From the NCBI GenBank assembly GCA_964605235.1, contig CAZSBB010000030.1, forward strand, positions 21,186-85,185: a stretch of DNA of 64,000 nucleotides, in the 5' to 3' direction. Position numbers and translations under genes: made by a program. Shown one piece after another: positions 9,342-17,928 of the stretch (position 1 is its first letter; each line of letters opens with the position of its first letter). The stretch is from CAZSBB01 sp964605235. GTDB lineage: Bacteria > Planctomycetota > Phycisphaerae > Phycisphaerales > Phycisphaeraceae. Under the pieces are notes generated by a model. The model ran no database searches. It saw only the letters and a list, made by a program, of their open reading frames with translations, and was not told the DNA's origin.

Positions 9342-9487
9342 TTGCCAAAGCAAGCGCAGGTGCCGTTTTGTACGAGCCCCGCGCGTGAGCAAGGGGTTGC
9401 GGCGCAGCCGCAGGGCTGGGCGTGGGGTCAGCAACCGCTTGCTGACGCGCGCGGCTCGTTAAGCAAATGGGTACATGCGTTTGCCTT
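9342..9487. repeat. GAGCCCC palindromic element, copy A
   Basis: Two long arms in inverted orientation, one beginning ACGAGCCCC at 9372 and one ending GGCTCGT at 9459, match over about 29 bases with few differences. They enclose a small palindrome GGCGCAGCCGC, and outer boxes related to GGGCAAACGCATGTACC flank the arms (right-hand copy about 9470-9486 on the complement). Five further copies are in the window. There is no coding content; together with short flanks it fills the gap 9311-9573. Confidence 0.8.
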
Positions 9488-9573
9488 GGGCAGCTCTCCC
9501 ATCTCATTGCAGTTGCGCCCGCCGGTTGCCGATAATTGAAACAGACCGATTCACGTGTACCAGGGAGTGGTAT

Positions 9574-10974
9574 ATGCCCGCCGCTGTGCCCGACCGCCCG
9601 CGTTGGCGCACGCCCTTGCTGGGGATGCTGCTGGCGTGGAGCCTGATCGTCAGCGGGGCGGCCCTGATGCAGCGCATCAACGACCGTACGCTCGGGCCCG
9701 CCCTGGCGCGCGGCGACTGGCAGGCCCCGCGCGGGGCGATCCCCGTCAAGCTCATCCGCACCGACGCCGGCTGGCAACTGCTGCGCGACGGCCAACCCTA
9801 CTTCATCCGCGGCGTCGGCGGCACGACCGCGCTGGAAGAACTTGCAGCCCGCGGCGGCAACTCCATCCGCACCTGGGGCGCCGACGGGCTCGATGAACTG
9901 CTCGACGCCGCCCACCGCCTGAACCTCACCGTCACCGTCGGCATCTGGCTGGGGCACAAGCGGCATGGCTTTGACTACACCAACACCGAACACGTCATCA
10001 AACAAACGCAGCAGGTCCGCGACACCATCCTCCGCTACCGCGACCATCCCGCGGTGCTCATGTGGGGACTGGGCAATGAGATGGAAGGAGAAGGCGACAA
10101 CGCGGCCGTGTGGCTGGCGGTCAACCAACTGGCGCAAATGGTCAAACGCCTTGACCCTCACCACCCCGTCATGACCGTGGTCGCGGAAATCGGCAGCCAG
10201 CGCGTGCCCCACATGCAACAGCTCTGCCCCGACATCGACATCATCGGCATCAACAGCTACGGCGGCGGCCCCTCGCTGGGCAAACGCTTCAAACGCGCCG
10301 GCGGTGTCCGACCGTACATCATCACCGAGTTCGGCCCGCCCGGCCCCTGGGAGGCCGACACCACCGAGTGGGGCGAACCCATCGGCATGAGCACCACCGC
10401 CAAAGCCGAGCACTATCGGCAAACCTACCAGCGCTCCGTGCTCGCCCAGCCGGGCCTGTGCCTGGGCTCCTATGCTTTCCTCTGGGGCTGGAAACAGGAA
10501 GGCACCGCCACCTGGTTCGGCATGTTCCTGCCCGATCACAGCCGGCTCGAAGCCGTCGACGCCATGGGGGAACTGTGGTCCGGCCACGCCCCCGACAACC
10601 GCTGCCCGCGCATCGCCAACCTGCGCATCGAAGGCAGCAATCAATGCGCTGCCGGCTCCGTCGTGCGCGCGCTGGTGGAGCTGACCGACCCGGAGAACGA
10701 CACCCTGCGCGTGCAGTGGTTCCTGCGCGAAGCCGCCAAGGAATACGTCACCGGCGGCGATGCCCAGCAGCCCAACCGCGAATTCCCTGAAGCCATCCTC
10801 GCCAGCGATCACACCGGGTGCACCTTCCGTCTGCCTGACGCGCCGGGACCCTATCGGCTGTTCGTTTACGCTTATGATCCCGCCGGGGGCGCGGTGACCG
10901 ACAACGTCTGCGTGCTGGTTCAGGGCTCCGCGCTCGATCCCGGCGTCAACGCGCCCGCCCCAGCCGCGCCGTGA
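9574..10974 (+). CDS. Membrane-anchored glycosidase-like TIM barrel (GH2/clan GH-A type)
   Basis: A 466-residue protein. The ATG 9574 has GGGAG at 9563-9567; the longer open frame begins inside the preceding repeat. Residues 16-36 form an N-terminal hydrophobic segment (signal anchor). The barrel resembles the catalytic domain of GH2 enzymes: YFIRGVGGTTALEELAARGGNSIRTWG at the start, WGLGNEME with the putative acid/base Glu near residue 169, and YIITEFGPPGPWE with the putative nucleophile Glu near residue 252. The beta-sandwich domains of true GH2 are absent; instead there is a C-terminal Ig-like domain (about 345-455, with VRALVELTDPENDTLRVQWF). Likely acts on glycans at the cell surface; substrate unknown. 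It lies 112 bases upstream of the sulfatase gene, a common pairing for sulfated glycan use. Confidence 0.75.
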   Translation: MPAAVPDRPRWRTPLLGMLLAWSLIVSGAALMQRINDRTLGPALARGDWQAPRGAIPVKLIRTDAGWQLLRDGQPYFIRGVGGTTALEELAARGGNSIRTWGADGLDELLDAAHRLNLTVTVGIWLGHKRHGFDYTNTEHVIKQTQQVRDTILRYRDHPAVLMWGLGNEMEGEGDNAAVWLAVNQLAQMVKRLDPHHPVMTVVAEIGSQRVPHMQQLCPDIDIIGINSYGGGPSLGKRFKRAGGVRPYIITEFGPPGPWEADTTEWGEPIGMSTTAKAEHYRQTYQRSVLAQPGLCLGSYAFLWGWKQEGTATWFGMFLPDHSRLEAVDAMGELWSGHAPDNRCPRIANLRIEGSNQCAAGSVVRALVELTDPENDTLRVQWFLREAAKEYVTGGDAQQPNREFPEAILASDHTGCTFRLPDAPGPYRLFVYAYDPAGGAVTDNVCVLVQGSALDPGVNAPAPAAP

Positions 10975-11086
10975 GGCCGCCCCCCAATCGTTTCATCCAT
11001 ATCTTCCGCATCCCCATCCATTCACCACGGTGGCTGACGGCTCTACCATTTGTGGGTCGCTGCCTGCTTATCCTTCCCTCTGGATC

Positions 11087-12463
11087 ATGGCCAACATGCG
11101 GATCGTCTATATTGACATCGACAGTCTGCGCCCCGACCATCTGGGCTGCTACGGTTACAACCGGCCCACCAGCCCCCACATCGACAAGATCGCCGCGCAG
11201 GGCACACGCTGCAATCATTACTACTGTTGCAGTTCGCCGTGCCTGCCCTCGCGCACGGCGCTGGTCTCGGGGCGCTTCGGGTATCGCAATGGGGTGACGT
11301 CCAACTTCGGCGCCGGGGCGCAGTTCCATCTGCGGTGCGGGGCGTATGGCGGCCCCCGGCCGGACAACATGCTCCTGCCGCGGCGCCTGCGCGAGCTGGG
11401 CCTGCACACCGCCAGCGTGTCAAACTTCGCCGATCGGCACGCGGCGTACTATTTCATGGCGGGCTTCGCCGAGTTCATCACGCCCAACCTCAAACGCGGC
11501 GCGGAGACCGCCCAGGAGGTCAATGAAGCCGCGCTGCGCTGGCTCGCCCAGAATGCCGACCGGGAGCATTTTTTCCTGCATGTGAATTACTGGGACGCCC
11601 ATCGCACCTATCAGATGGACCCGAAGTGGACCGACCTGCTCAACAACACGCCGGTGACAATTCCCTGGCCCGATGACGCCGCGGCGGCGGAGATGCACGC
11701 CCGGCTCACCGGCCCGTTCACCGGCTCGGGCCAGTTCAAGAGCGGCCAGAGCACCACGCCGCTGATGCCCAATCAGGTCGCCAATCGCCGCGATTTCGAG
11801 CACATGATCACCGGCTACGACACCGCCATCGCTTATGTCGATCACCACGTCGGCCAAATCATTGATCTGCTCGAAGCCCAGGGCCAGATGGAGCAGACCG
11901 CCATCATCATCAGTGCCGACCACGGCGACGCCTTCGGCGAGCATGGCATCTACGGCGACCATGTCTGTGCCGACGAGTGCATTCATCACGTCCCACTGAT
12001 TGTCCGCTGGCCCGGCGTCACCGAGCCCGGCTCTGTCGATGACGCGCTGCTCTACAACGTCGACCTCGCCCCCACGCTCTGTGCGTTGCTCGGTGGCGAG
12101 CCTGCGGCCGATTGGGACGGCTCTTCATTCCACGAGAACCTCGCCGGTCGGCCGGGCCTGCAGCGCGATTACCTCGTCTGGGATCACGGGCTGTACACCT
12201 TGCAACGAGCGGTCCGCACGCGCACCCACCTGATGATCCGCACCTACGACAACTACGGCTACGCGGGCTTCGATCCCGTCGCGCTGTACGACATGCAGGC
12301 CGACCCCTACCAGACCACCAACCGCGCCAGCACCCAGCCGGAACTGGTCGGCCATTGCGAAACGCTGCTGCACGACTGGATCAGCGCCCAGGTCGCCAAA
12401 GGCCACACCCATCCCGACCCACTGCTATGCACGCTCGCCGAGCGCCAGGCCGCGAAAAAATGA
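11087..12463 (+). CDS. Type I sulfatase (formylglycine-dependent)
   Basis: A 458-residue arylsulfatase-superfamily hydrolase. The opening DIDSLRPDHLGCYGY carries metal-binding Asp residues, and C52-L-P-S-R56 is the consensus C-x-P-x-R in which Cys is converted to formylglycine by a sulfatase-maturating enzyme. SADHGDAFGEHGIYGDH provides the other metal ligands. No signal peptide is evident, so a cytoplasmic location is likely, unlike many planctomycetal sulfatases. ATG 11096 is an equally good start. The gene follows the glycosidase-like gene, and the pair could desulfate and cleave the same oligosaccharide. It is convergent with the AraC regulator, with a CACAGAG repeat cluster between them. 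Confidence 0.9.
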   Translation: MANMRIVYIDIDSLRPDHLGCYGYNRPTSPHIDKIAAQGTRCNHYYCCSSPCLPSRTALVSGRFGYRNGVTSNFGAGAQFHLRCGAYGGPRPDNMLLPRRLRELGLHTASVSNFADRHAAYYFMAGFAEFITPNLKRGAETAQEVNEAALRWLAQNADREHFFLHVNYWDAHRTYQMDPKWTDLLNNTPVTIPWPDDAAAAEMHARLTGPFTGSGQFKSGQSTTPLMPNQVANRRDFEHMITGYDTAIAYVDHHVGQIIDLLEAQGQMEQTAIIISADHGDAFGEHGIYGDHVCADECIHHVPLIVRWPGVTEPGSVDDALLYNVDLAPTLCALLGGEPAADWDGSSFHENLAGRPGLQRDYLVWDHGLYTLQRAVRTRTHLMIRTYDNYGYAGFDPVALYDMQADPYQTTNRASTQPELVGHCETLLHDWISAQVAKGHTHPDPLLCTLAERQAAKK

Positions 12464-12484
12464 AATGCTCAAGGCCGGCCTTAC

Positions 12485-12722
12485 TGTCTCTCTCTGTGTC
12501 TCCGTGTCTCTGTGAGAGATATGCATTTCTGCAGAGTAGCTCTCACAGAGAACACAGAGCCACAGAGAGAAAGCATCGAGCAGAGGGGTGACATCAGTGC
12601 GCTTTGAATAGCTGTGGTTCGGCTGTGCTGACAAGGTGAATCGCAAAACAGCCATGCGCCAGCAAAGACTTCTGCTCTCTGCTGCTTTCTCCGTGCCTCT
12701 GTGTTCTCTGTGAGAGAACTGC
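12485..12722. repeat. CACAGAG-family inverted repeats (three arms)
   Basis: The gap between the sulfatase and AraC genes is filled by arms built from CACAGAG/CTCTGTG units. An arm at 12485-12519 and its inverse at 12540-12571 can form a long hairpin, and a third arm (CTCTGTG orientation) lies at about 12670-12722. No open reading frame in this stretch is credible. Confidence 0.75.
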
Positions 12723-12739
12723 TTTCCCGTCTTAATGAA

Positions 12740-13561
12740 CTACGCATCGCGTCCGAAAGCCTGGCGATACGCGCTGGGGGTGAGCCCTTCAAACTGGCGG
12801 AACAGGCGGCTGAAATAGAGAGCGTCGGCGATGCCGCAGCGTTGGGCGATGACGCCGATGGGCAGGTCGGTGTGCGCCAGCAGTCGGCGGGCCCGTTGCA
12901 GGCGCTGCTCGCGCACGAACGCCATGGGCGCGTGGCCGAACGCCTGTTTGAACAGCACATGAAAACGCGGCACCGACAGCCCGGCAATGCGCGCCAGCGC
13001 GGTCTTGGACAGTGGGGCCTCCAGGTGATCCCGCAGATGCCGCAGCACCGGCGACAGCCGCATGCGCAGCGGATCGCGCCACAACGTCTCCAACTCCGGG
13101 CAGGCGCTCAGCGCCAACGCGATGAGCTGGGCCCCCAGTTGCAGGGCGGCCGCGCCGCGGCGCAGTGTCTGGTCATCGTGTTGGCGTTGCAGGGCGATCA
13201 GCTTGCGGTTGAGTTTGCCCACCTGTTGCGCTGCGGAGCGCGGCAGGATCACTGGCCCATCGAGCAGGGCGAACAGGTCCAGCGCGCCCACCACCTGGCA
13301 ATGGAAGTGCGAATACACCGTGGTGGTGGGGCGGCGATCCAGCAGGCGAAACTGCGTGCGCACCTGGGCGGGAATGAGGAAGCCCATGCCGTCCTCAATG
13401 CGGTATTGCTCGGTGGGCGTCCGCAGCAGGTAGCCGCCGCCTTGCAGTTGGGTGATCAGCGTGTTGGGAAAGCGGCGCCAGGGCGAGCGGTAGCCGATCG
13501 GCCGCACCTCCGCGCCGGCGCGCTCCAGGCGATAGGTCAGGGATACCAGCGGTTCATCCAT
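12740..13561 (-). CDS. AraC-family transcriptional regulator
   Basis: A 273-residue regulator. The N-terminal part (about 1-150) is a cupin-like AraC ligand domain, with YRIEDGMGFLIPAQVRTQFR. The C-terminal 95 residues contain two helix-turn-helix units: KTALARIAGLSVPRFHVLFK and IGVIAQRCGIADALYFSRLF, ending in the canonical GLTPSAYRQAF. The start at 13561 is preferred over 13600 because the longer form adds no recognisable sequence. The neighbouring sulfatase and glycosidase genes suggest a carbohydrate effector, but the gene is convergent with them and is isolated by repeats on both sides. Confidence 0.9.
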   Translation of the reverse strand: MDEPLVSLTYRLERAGAEVRPIGYRSPWRRFPNTLITQLQGGGYLLRTPTEQYRIEDGMGFLIPAQVRTQFRLLDRRPTTTVYSHFHCQVVGALDLFALLDGPVILPRSAAQQVGKLNRKLIALQRQHDDQTLRRGAAALQLGAQLIALALSACPELETLWRDPLRMRLSPVLRHLRDHLEAPLSKTALARIAGLSVPRFHVLFKQAFGHAPMAFVREQRLQRARRLLAHTDLPIGVIAQRCGIADALYFSRLFRQFEGLTPSAYRQAFGRDA

Positions 13562-13599
13562 GGTGTTTGCCGCCGGGATGGCTCCAGAAGCGATTGCCA

Positions 13600-13735
13600 C
13601 AGAGCAGTAACCACAGAGACACAGAGGTCACCGAGCAAGTCGCACCGAGAACCATGGATCAATCAGGACCTGCCTCGGTATCACAGGTATTCACTCGGTG
13701 TTCTCGGTGTCTCTGTGGTGAAACAATTGCTCAGC
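13600..13735. repeat. CACAGAG-family inverted repeat
   Basis: An arm with CCACAGAGACACAGAGGTCACCGAG (left, about 13602-13640) is followed by the inverse arm TCGGTGTTCTCGGTGTCTCTGTGG (about 13697-13722). It spans the gap between the AraC start and the moaA stop codon, both on the minus strand. Confidence 0.75.
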
Positions 13736-14816
13736 CGCCCAGTTGGCTCATCGCCCGGTTGCCGCGCTGCGAATGCGTGTCCGGCTTCTGGGCGACGCAG
13801 CGCCGCATGGCGTCCACCAGAGCTGCGGGGTCAGGCTTGACCGCATTGAGCAGGGGGCGGATGTCGACCTCACCGCCATCGAACAGGCACGCCCGCAGTT
13901 CGCCGCGCGCCGTCAGCCGCAGCCGGTTGCAGGTTTCGCAGAAGGGCTGGCTCATCGCACTGATGAAGCCGATGCGCCCGACAGCGCCAGGCAGTTGAAA
14001 CACGTTGGCGGGACCGACGCCCACTTCGCTGGGGCGCGCCACCGGCAGCAGGGCGCCGAAGGTTTCCCGCAGCCGCGCCTGCAGCACCGCCGAATCCACC
14101 ACATGGCCCAACGGATCGCCCCCCGCGGTGAGCTGGCTTTCGCCCAGCGGCATGTATTCGATGAAACGCACGGTCCACGGCTGCTGCAGCGTCAGGGCGG
14201 CGAAGGCGGCAACCTCGTCATCATTGATGCCGCCGATGACCACCATGTTGAGTTTGATCGGCGTGAGCCCGGCGGCCTGGGCGGCGGCGAGCCCGGCGCG
14301 GATTTGTTCGAGCAACTGCTCGCCGCGCTGCCGTCGCCCGGCGTCCGTCGCGTCGGCGTGGTCGGCTCCGGTCAGCCGCGCCAGGCGCTCGGGTTGCATG
14401 GAGTCCCAGCTCACGGTGACCCGGTGCAAGCCGGCGGCGGCGAGGGCGGGCGCCTGCCGCGCCAGGGTCAGGCCGTTGGTCGTCAGCGCCAGATCATCGG
14501 GTTGCAGCCGCGCCAGGCCGGCGATGATGTTCGGCAGGTCGCGGCGCACGGTGGGCTCGCCGCCGGTGACTTTGAAATGCCTGATCCCCACCTGCCGGGC
14601 GGCGGCGGCGACCGCGAGAATCTGCGCGGCGGTCAGGTGATCGTCCCAGTCGTCAAACGGCACACCCTCGCGGGGCATGCAGTAGAGGCAGCGCAGGTTG
14701 CAGCGATCGGTTACGCTCAGCCGCAGCAGCGACACCGCCGCCAGGTCGCGCGGACCCTGGGCGTAGGTCGGGCGCACGGCCCCCGGCTCCAGAATCGGCA
14801 AAGTCACCGTGGTCAT
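13731..14816 (-). CDS. moaA: GTP 3',8-cyclase MoaA (molybdenum cofactor synthesis)
   Basis: A 361-residue radical SAM enzyme that converts GTP to 3',8-cyclo-GTP, the first step of molybdopterin synthesis. The N-terminal [4Fe-4S] motif is C39-NLR-C43-LY-C46 (C-x3-C-x2-C); VTGGEPTVRRDL follows. The second cluster ligands lie in FCETCNRLRLTARGELRAC (C-x2-C-x13-C). The C-terminus ends in Gly-Gly, as required in MoaA for catalysis. No other mo genes are in the window. It is divergent from the zinc-ribbon protein gene at 15118, with palindromic element copy B between them. Confidence 0.95.
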   Translation of the reverse strand: MTTVTLPILEPGAVRPTYAQGPRDLAAVSLLRLSVTDRCNLRCLYCMPREGVPFDDWDDHLTAAQILAVAAAARQVGIRHFKVTGGEPTVRRDLPNIIAGLARLQPDDLALTTNGLTLARQAPALAAAGLHRVTVSWDSMQPERLARLTGADHADATDAGRRQRGEQLLEQIRAGLAAAQAAGLTPIKLNMVVIGGINDDEVAAFAALTLQQPWTVRFIEYMPLGESQLTAGGDPLGHVVDSAVLQARLRETFGALLPVARPSEVGVGPANVFQLPGAVGRIGFISAMSQPFCETCNRLRLTARGELRACLFDGGEVDIRPLLNAVKPDPAALVDAMRRCVAQKPDTHSQRGNRAMSQLGG

Positions 14817-14887
14817 GGTGCTTCAAGTATAGCCCCCAGCCCGGCCCGCAACGTCGAGATTTCATTTGCTGCCCCGCGGCGTGCCTA

Positions 14888-15036
14888 GGGCAAACGCAAG
14901 TGCCAACTTTCTCACGAGCCCCGCGCGTCAGCAAGGGGGTGCGGCGCAGCCGCAGTGGGGTGACGTCACGCAAACCACCCCTCCCTCACGGTCGGGGCTC
15001 GTTCCGCAAAGGCAATGGGAGTACATGCGTTTGCCC
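14888..15036. repeat. GAGCCCC palindromic element, copy B
   Basis: Bounded by GGGCAAACGCAAGT (14888-14901) and the inverse ACATGCGTTTGCCC (about 15023-15036). The left arm begins ACGAGCCCCGCGCG at 14914, has GGCGCAGCCGC in the middle, and the right arm, of a second type, ends CGGTCGGGGCTCGT near 15002. It occupies the divergent gap 14817-15117, so it lies between two promoters. Confidence 0.8.
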
Positions 15037-15117
15037 CCGCGGCGTGCCGGGCTTAATTGGAGCGGCTGACTGGGAATGCTAAAGTGGTGTTACCGACTTT
15101 GTGGTCTCGGTTAACGC

Positions 15118-16347
15118 ATGTATGAACTGACCTGTCCAAGCTGTGCGCAAAAGCGGGTGTTTCCCTTCCTTCGACCGGGGGCGCGATCCGTTTGCGCCAA
15201 ATGCGAGCACACCTGGCAGATCAGCGCTGAGCATATCCGCCACGAAGTTGAGCTGATCGAGCCCCCCGCCGGCGAAAATCCGCTGCTGCTGGGCGCCACC
15301 ACCCCCAAGCCGCCGCCCCCCATGCGGCCCAAGCCCCCCGCGCCGCCGCCGCCGCCGCCCCCGCCGCCGCCGGAACCGCCCAAGCCCCACAGCGAACCGC
15401 CCTCGCCGTCGGTCGCCCGCATGATCGCCCAGCGCCGCGCCGCCCGCCGCCGCCGTCAGCAACTGGTCACCCTGCTGGTGGTCTTCGGCGTCCTGCTGCT
15501 GCTGGTCATCGGCGTGGCGGTCGGGCTCAACACGCAGCGCGGCGCCAACATCATGAATATGCTCACCGGCGGCGGCCCCCCAGCCATCGCCCCGCCGACC
15601 CGCGCGCCCGGCGCTGAACGCAAGGACACCCCGCCTCCGCCCAATCTCCCGATCTTCACCGCCGAACGGCTCACCGCCACCGATTGGGAAGAGGTCTACC
15701 AGCATTACGAGCACCAGTTGCCGTCGCAGCTCCTGCGTTTAAGCAGCGGCCGACTCGGCGGCGGCACCGGGGCGTATTCCGTCTATGTCGCGGATCTGGT
15801 CTGCGAGGGGCGGGACGTGGTCGAGCTGGCGATGGTGGACCTGCTGCTGATTGACAGCTCCGAGATGGTGTTCGGCCGGTGCCGGCTGCCGCTGATGCTG
15901 GTCGGCGGCTCGTTCAATGACGAACCCGGCGCCCGCACGCTGCGGGTGAAAGTCCCCCGGCGATTGGCGGACCGCACCGTGCGGATCGAATCCAACGTGG
16001 AGATCATCCTGACCCTGAGCAACGCCGCCCGCTTCACCGATATGCTTGTCGAGCAAAGCAGCGGCGGCACGCAATCGCAGTTGCGGCTGACCGCCTACAA
16101 CCCGTTGCCCAAGTCGCTCCAGCGGGCGGTGTTCTTCATCCAGGCGCTGGATGAGGAAGGCGAAGTGCTCGGACGCTACCGGGTGAACTGGACCGAACCG
16201 GTCGGCCCGCGGCAACGCCTGGAACTGCTGGCGGTCGTGCCGGTGCGGGATGAAGCGAGCGTGCGCAAGTGGCAGGTGACCGGCGCCGCCGAACCGCAAC
16301 GGCAATTCGGCCCGCCGGCGGATGAACCGGCTCCGGCAGCGCGTTGA
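15118..16347 (+). CDS. Zinc-ribbon, proline-rich single-pass membrane protein, function unknown
   Basis: A 409-residue protein I do not recognise. Residues 6-29 hold two Cys pairs (C6-PS-C9 and C26-AK-C29), a zinc ribbon of the MJ0042/zf-ribbon type found at the N-terminus of many planctomycetal and deltaproteobacterial proteins. Residues about 64-90 are almost entirely proline, followed by a basic patch (AQRRAARRRRQQ) and one transmembrane helix at about 115-138. The remaining 270 residues would be extracytoplasmic; they contain beta-rich segments, including RLTAYNPLPKSLQRAVFFIQALDEEGE, resembling a FxLYD-like domain. It is separated from the rhomboid gene by a CACAGAG element. Confidence 0.75.
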   Translation: MYELTCPSCAQKRVFPFLRPGARSVCAKCEHTWQISAEHIRHEVELIEPPAGENPLLLGATTPKPPPPMRPKPPAPPPPPPPPPPEPPKPHSEPPSPSVARMIAQRRAARRRRQQLVTLLVVFGVLLLLVIGVAVGLNTQRGANIMNMLTGGGPPAIAPPTRAPGAERKDTPPPPNLPIFTAERLTATDWEEVYQHYEHQLPSQLLRLSSGRLGGGTGAYSVYVADLVCEGRDVVELAMVDLLLIDSSEMVFGRCRLPLMLVGGSFNDEPGARTLRVKVPRRLADRTVRIESNVEIILTLSNAARFTDMLVEQSSGGTQSQLRLTAYNPLPKSLQRAVFFIQALDEEGEVLGRYRVNWTEPVGPRQRLELLAVVPVRDEASVRKWQVTGAAEPQRQFGPPADEPAPAAR

Positions 16348-16366
16348 AAGCCCCGTACACGATGGT

Positions 16367-16500
16367 CACAGAGCACACCGAGAGCACGGAGATCACCGAG
16401 AGCGCACAACCAGGCTTGAAGCGCGTCGCGGTTCAGCTGGCCAGGGCATTTCTCGGTGGGTTTTCCTCGGTGCTCTCTGTGCCTCTGTGGTTGGCACTGT
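16367..16500. repeat. CACAGAG-family inverted repeat
   Basis: The left arm with CACAGAGCACACCGAGAGCA (about 16369 onward) and the inverse arm with CTCGGTGCTCTCTGTGCCTC (about 16468 onward) enclose about 65 bases. The element fills the gap between the zinc-ribbon gene and the rhomboid gene. Confidence 0.75.
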
Positions 16501-16561
16501 TTTAAACCAGCCGACACCCCCGGATTGCTTCGGACGTATCAACCCCAGCACAGGCGCCGCG

Positions 16562-17794
16562 ATGGTACTGGTATTTCCCATACGCACGGATCGCCGGCTG
16601 CACCGCTGGCCCTGGGTCAACGCCGGGCTGATTGCCGCCAATGTGCTGGTCTATCTGCTCACCCTCGACCACCTCGACAGCCTGCAGGTCCGCCGGCTGT
16701 TTCTCTATCCGCTCACGCCCCAACTCGGACAGTTCTTCAGCTACCAGTTCCTCCATCACGACGCCTGGCATCTGCTGGCGAACATGATCTTCCTGTGGGT
16801 ATTCGGCAACAATGTCGAAGATCGGCTCGGTCGCGTCAGCTATCTGGCGTTCTACCTCGCGGGCGGCGTGCTGGCGGGACTAGCCGAGTGCCTCACGGTG
16901 ATTCCGCCCCTGCCCGGCCAGGCGCCGCCGGCGGTGCTGGGCGCCAGCGGCGCGGTGGCGGCGGTGACCTGCGCCTTCCTGGTGCTGTTTCCCCGCACCC
17001 ATGTCACGCTGGTGTACTGGGTGGTGATCCTGTTCGGCGGCTTCGAAATCGCCAGTGTGCTGCTGGTGGGCTTTCAGGTTGCCCAGAACGTGGTCATGCA
17101 CCTGTGGGGCAGCGGCGGGGTGGCGTATGTCGCCCATCTGGCGGGATACCTCTACGGCTTTGTGGCGGTGCTGCTGCTGTTGCGGCTGCGTCTGCTGCCG
17201 CGCGAGCCGCAGGACCTGCTGTCCCAACTGGAACACTGGCAGCGCCGGCAGAAGTTTCGACAGCTGGCGGCCGGCGGCTACAACCCCTGGGAACGCGAAG
17301 ACGACGCGCCCGCCGCGTCGCCGCTGGCGCCTCTGCCGTCGGCAGCAACCAGCGCAGGTCCAACCCTGCCCGACACCGGCAGCGCGATCGCCAGTGGACC
17401 TGAGCCACGCTTCGCGGCGATGCGCGGGCAGATCACCCGGCATGTGCAGGAACATCGGCTCGCGGAAGCCGCGGAACTCTACGCCCAGTTGCTGGCGATC
17501 GGCGGCGGGCAGGTGCTGGCGCGACAGCATCAACTGGACCTCGCCAACCAACTGGCGGCCGAGGGGCGCCGGGAGCTGGCGGCCCGGGCATATGAGCTTT
17601 ACCTGCAGGCCTACCCCACCGACCCGCAGGCCGACGACGTGGCGCTGATGCTCGCCTTGCTGTATGCGCGATATCTCGACCGCCGGCAGCGCGCCCGCGA
17701 ACTGCTCCGGCCGCTGCGCCCGAAGCTGACCGATCCGCGCCATCGCACGCTCGTCGAAGCGCTCTGGCAGGAATTGCCCGATGACGGTGCGTGA
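16562..17794 (+). CDS. Rhomboid-family intramembrane serine protease with TPR-like tail
   Basis: A 410-residue membrane protease. The six-helix rhomboid core contains HHDAWHLLANMIFLWVFG (helix with conserved His/Asn), the catalytic motif GASGA with Ser129, and YVAHLAGY with the catalytic His192. A long loop with CLTVIPPLPGQAPPA precedes the active-site helix. Residues about 270-410 are soluble, with helical repeats of TPR type (LAEAAELYAQLLAIGGGQVL; ELAARAYELYLQAYPTDPQ). The ATG at 16562 starts the first transmembrane region; the open frame upstream translates the CACAGAG repeat and is not coding. Substrates are unknown. Confidence 0.9.
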   Translation: MVLVFPIRTDRRLHRWPWVNAGLIAANVLVYLLTLDHLDSLQVRRLFLYPLTPQLGQFFSYQFLHHDAWHLLANMIFLWVFGNNVEDRLGRVSYLAFYLAGGVLAGLAECLTVIPPLPGQAPPAVLGASGAVAAVTCAFLVLFPRTHVTLVYWVVILFGGFEIASVLLVGFQVAQNVVMHLWGSGGVAYVAHLAGYLYGFVAVLLLLRLRLLPREPQDLLSQLEHWQRRQKFRQLAAGGYNPWEREDDAPAASPLAPLPSAATSAGPTLPDTGSAIASGPEPRFAAMRGQITRHVQEHRLAEAAELYAQLLAIGGGQVLARQHQLDLANQLAAEGRRELAARAYELYLQAYPTDPQADDVALMLALLYARYLDRRQRARELLRPLRPKLTDPRHRTLVEALWQELPDDGA

Positions 17795-17807
17795 GCATGA
17801 CAAGAGG

Positions 17808-17879
17808 TCCCCCGGCAGAGCCGGGGGCTAACGGGATGCCGCCAGGTTGAATCCATTAGCCCCGGGCTCTGCCCGGGGA
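17808..17879. repeat. Two GGGGCTAA-type hairpins
   Basis: CCCCCGGC-AGA-GCCGGGGG (17808-17827, followed by CTAA) and TTAGCCCCGGGC-TCT-GCCCGGGG (17856-17879). The two sit tail to tail between the rhomboid stop and the convergent esterase stop, where they could act as a bidirectional terminator-like structure. Members of this family recur at seven sites in the window. Confidence 0.75.
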
Positions 17880-17928
17880 TTCTTCCCCCGGGGATTCTTC
17901 GCGTCCGACGTTTCAAGCACTCACATCA

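Noticed and set aside
9241..10812. 523-codon minus-strand open frame
   Set aside because: Antisense to the glycosidase-like gene and repeat copy A; no domain.
12485..13735. CRISPR array
   Set aside because: The repeated units are irregular, inverted and without uniform spacers; no cas genes.
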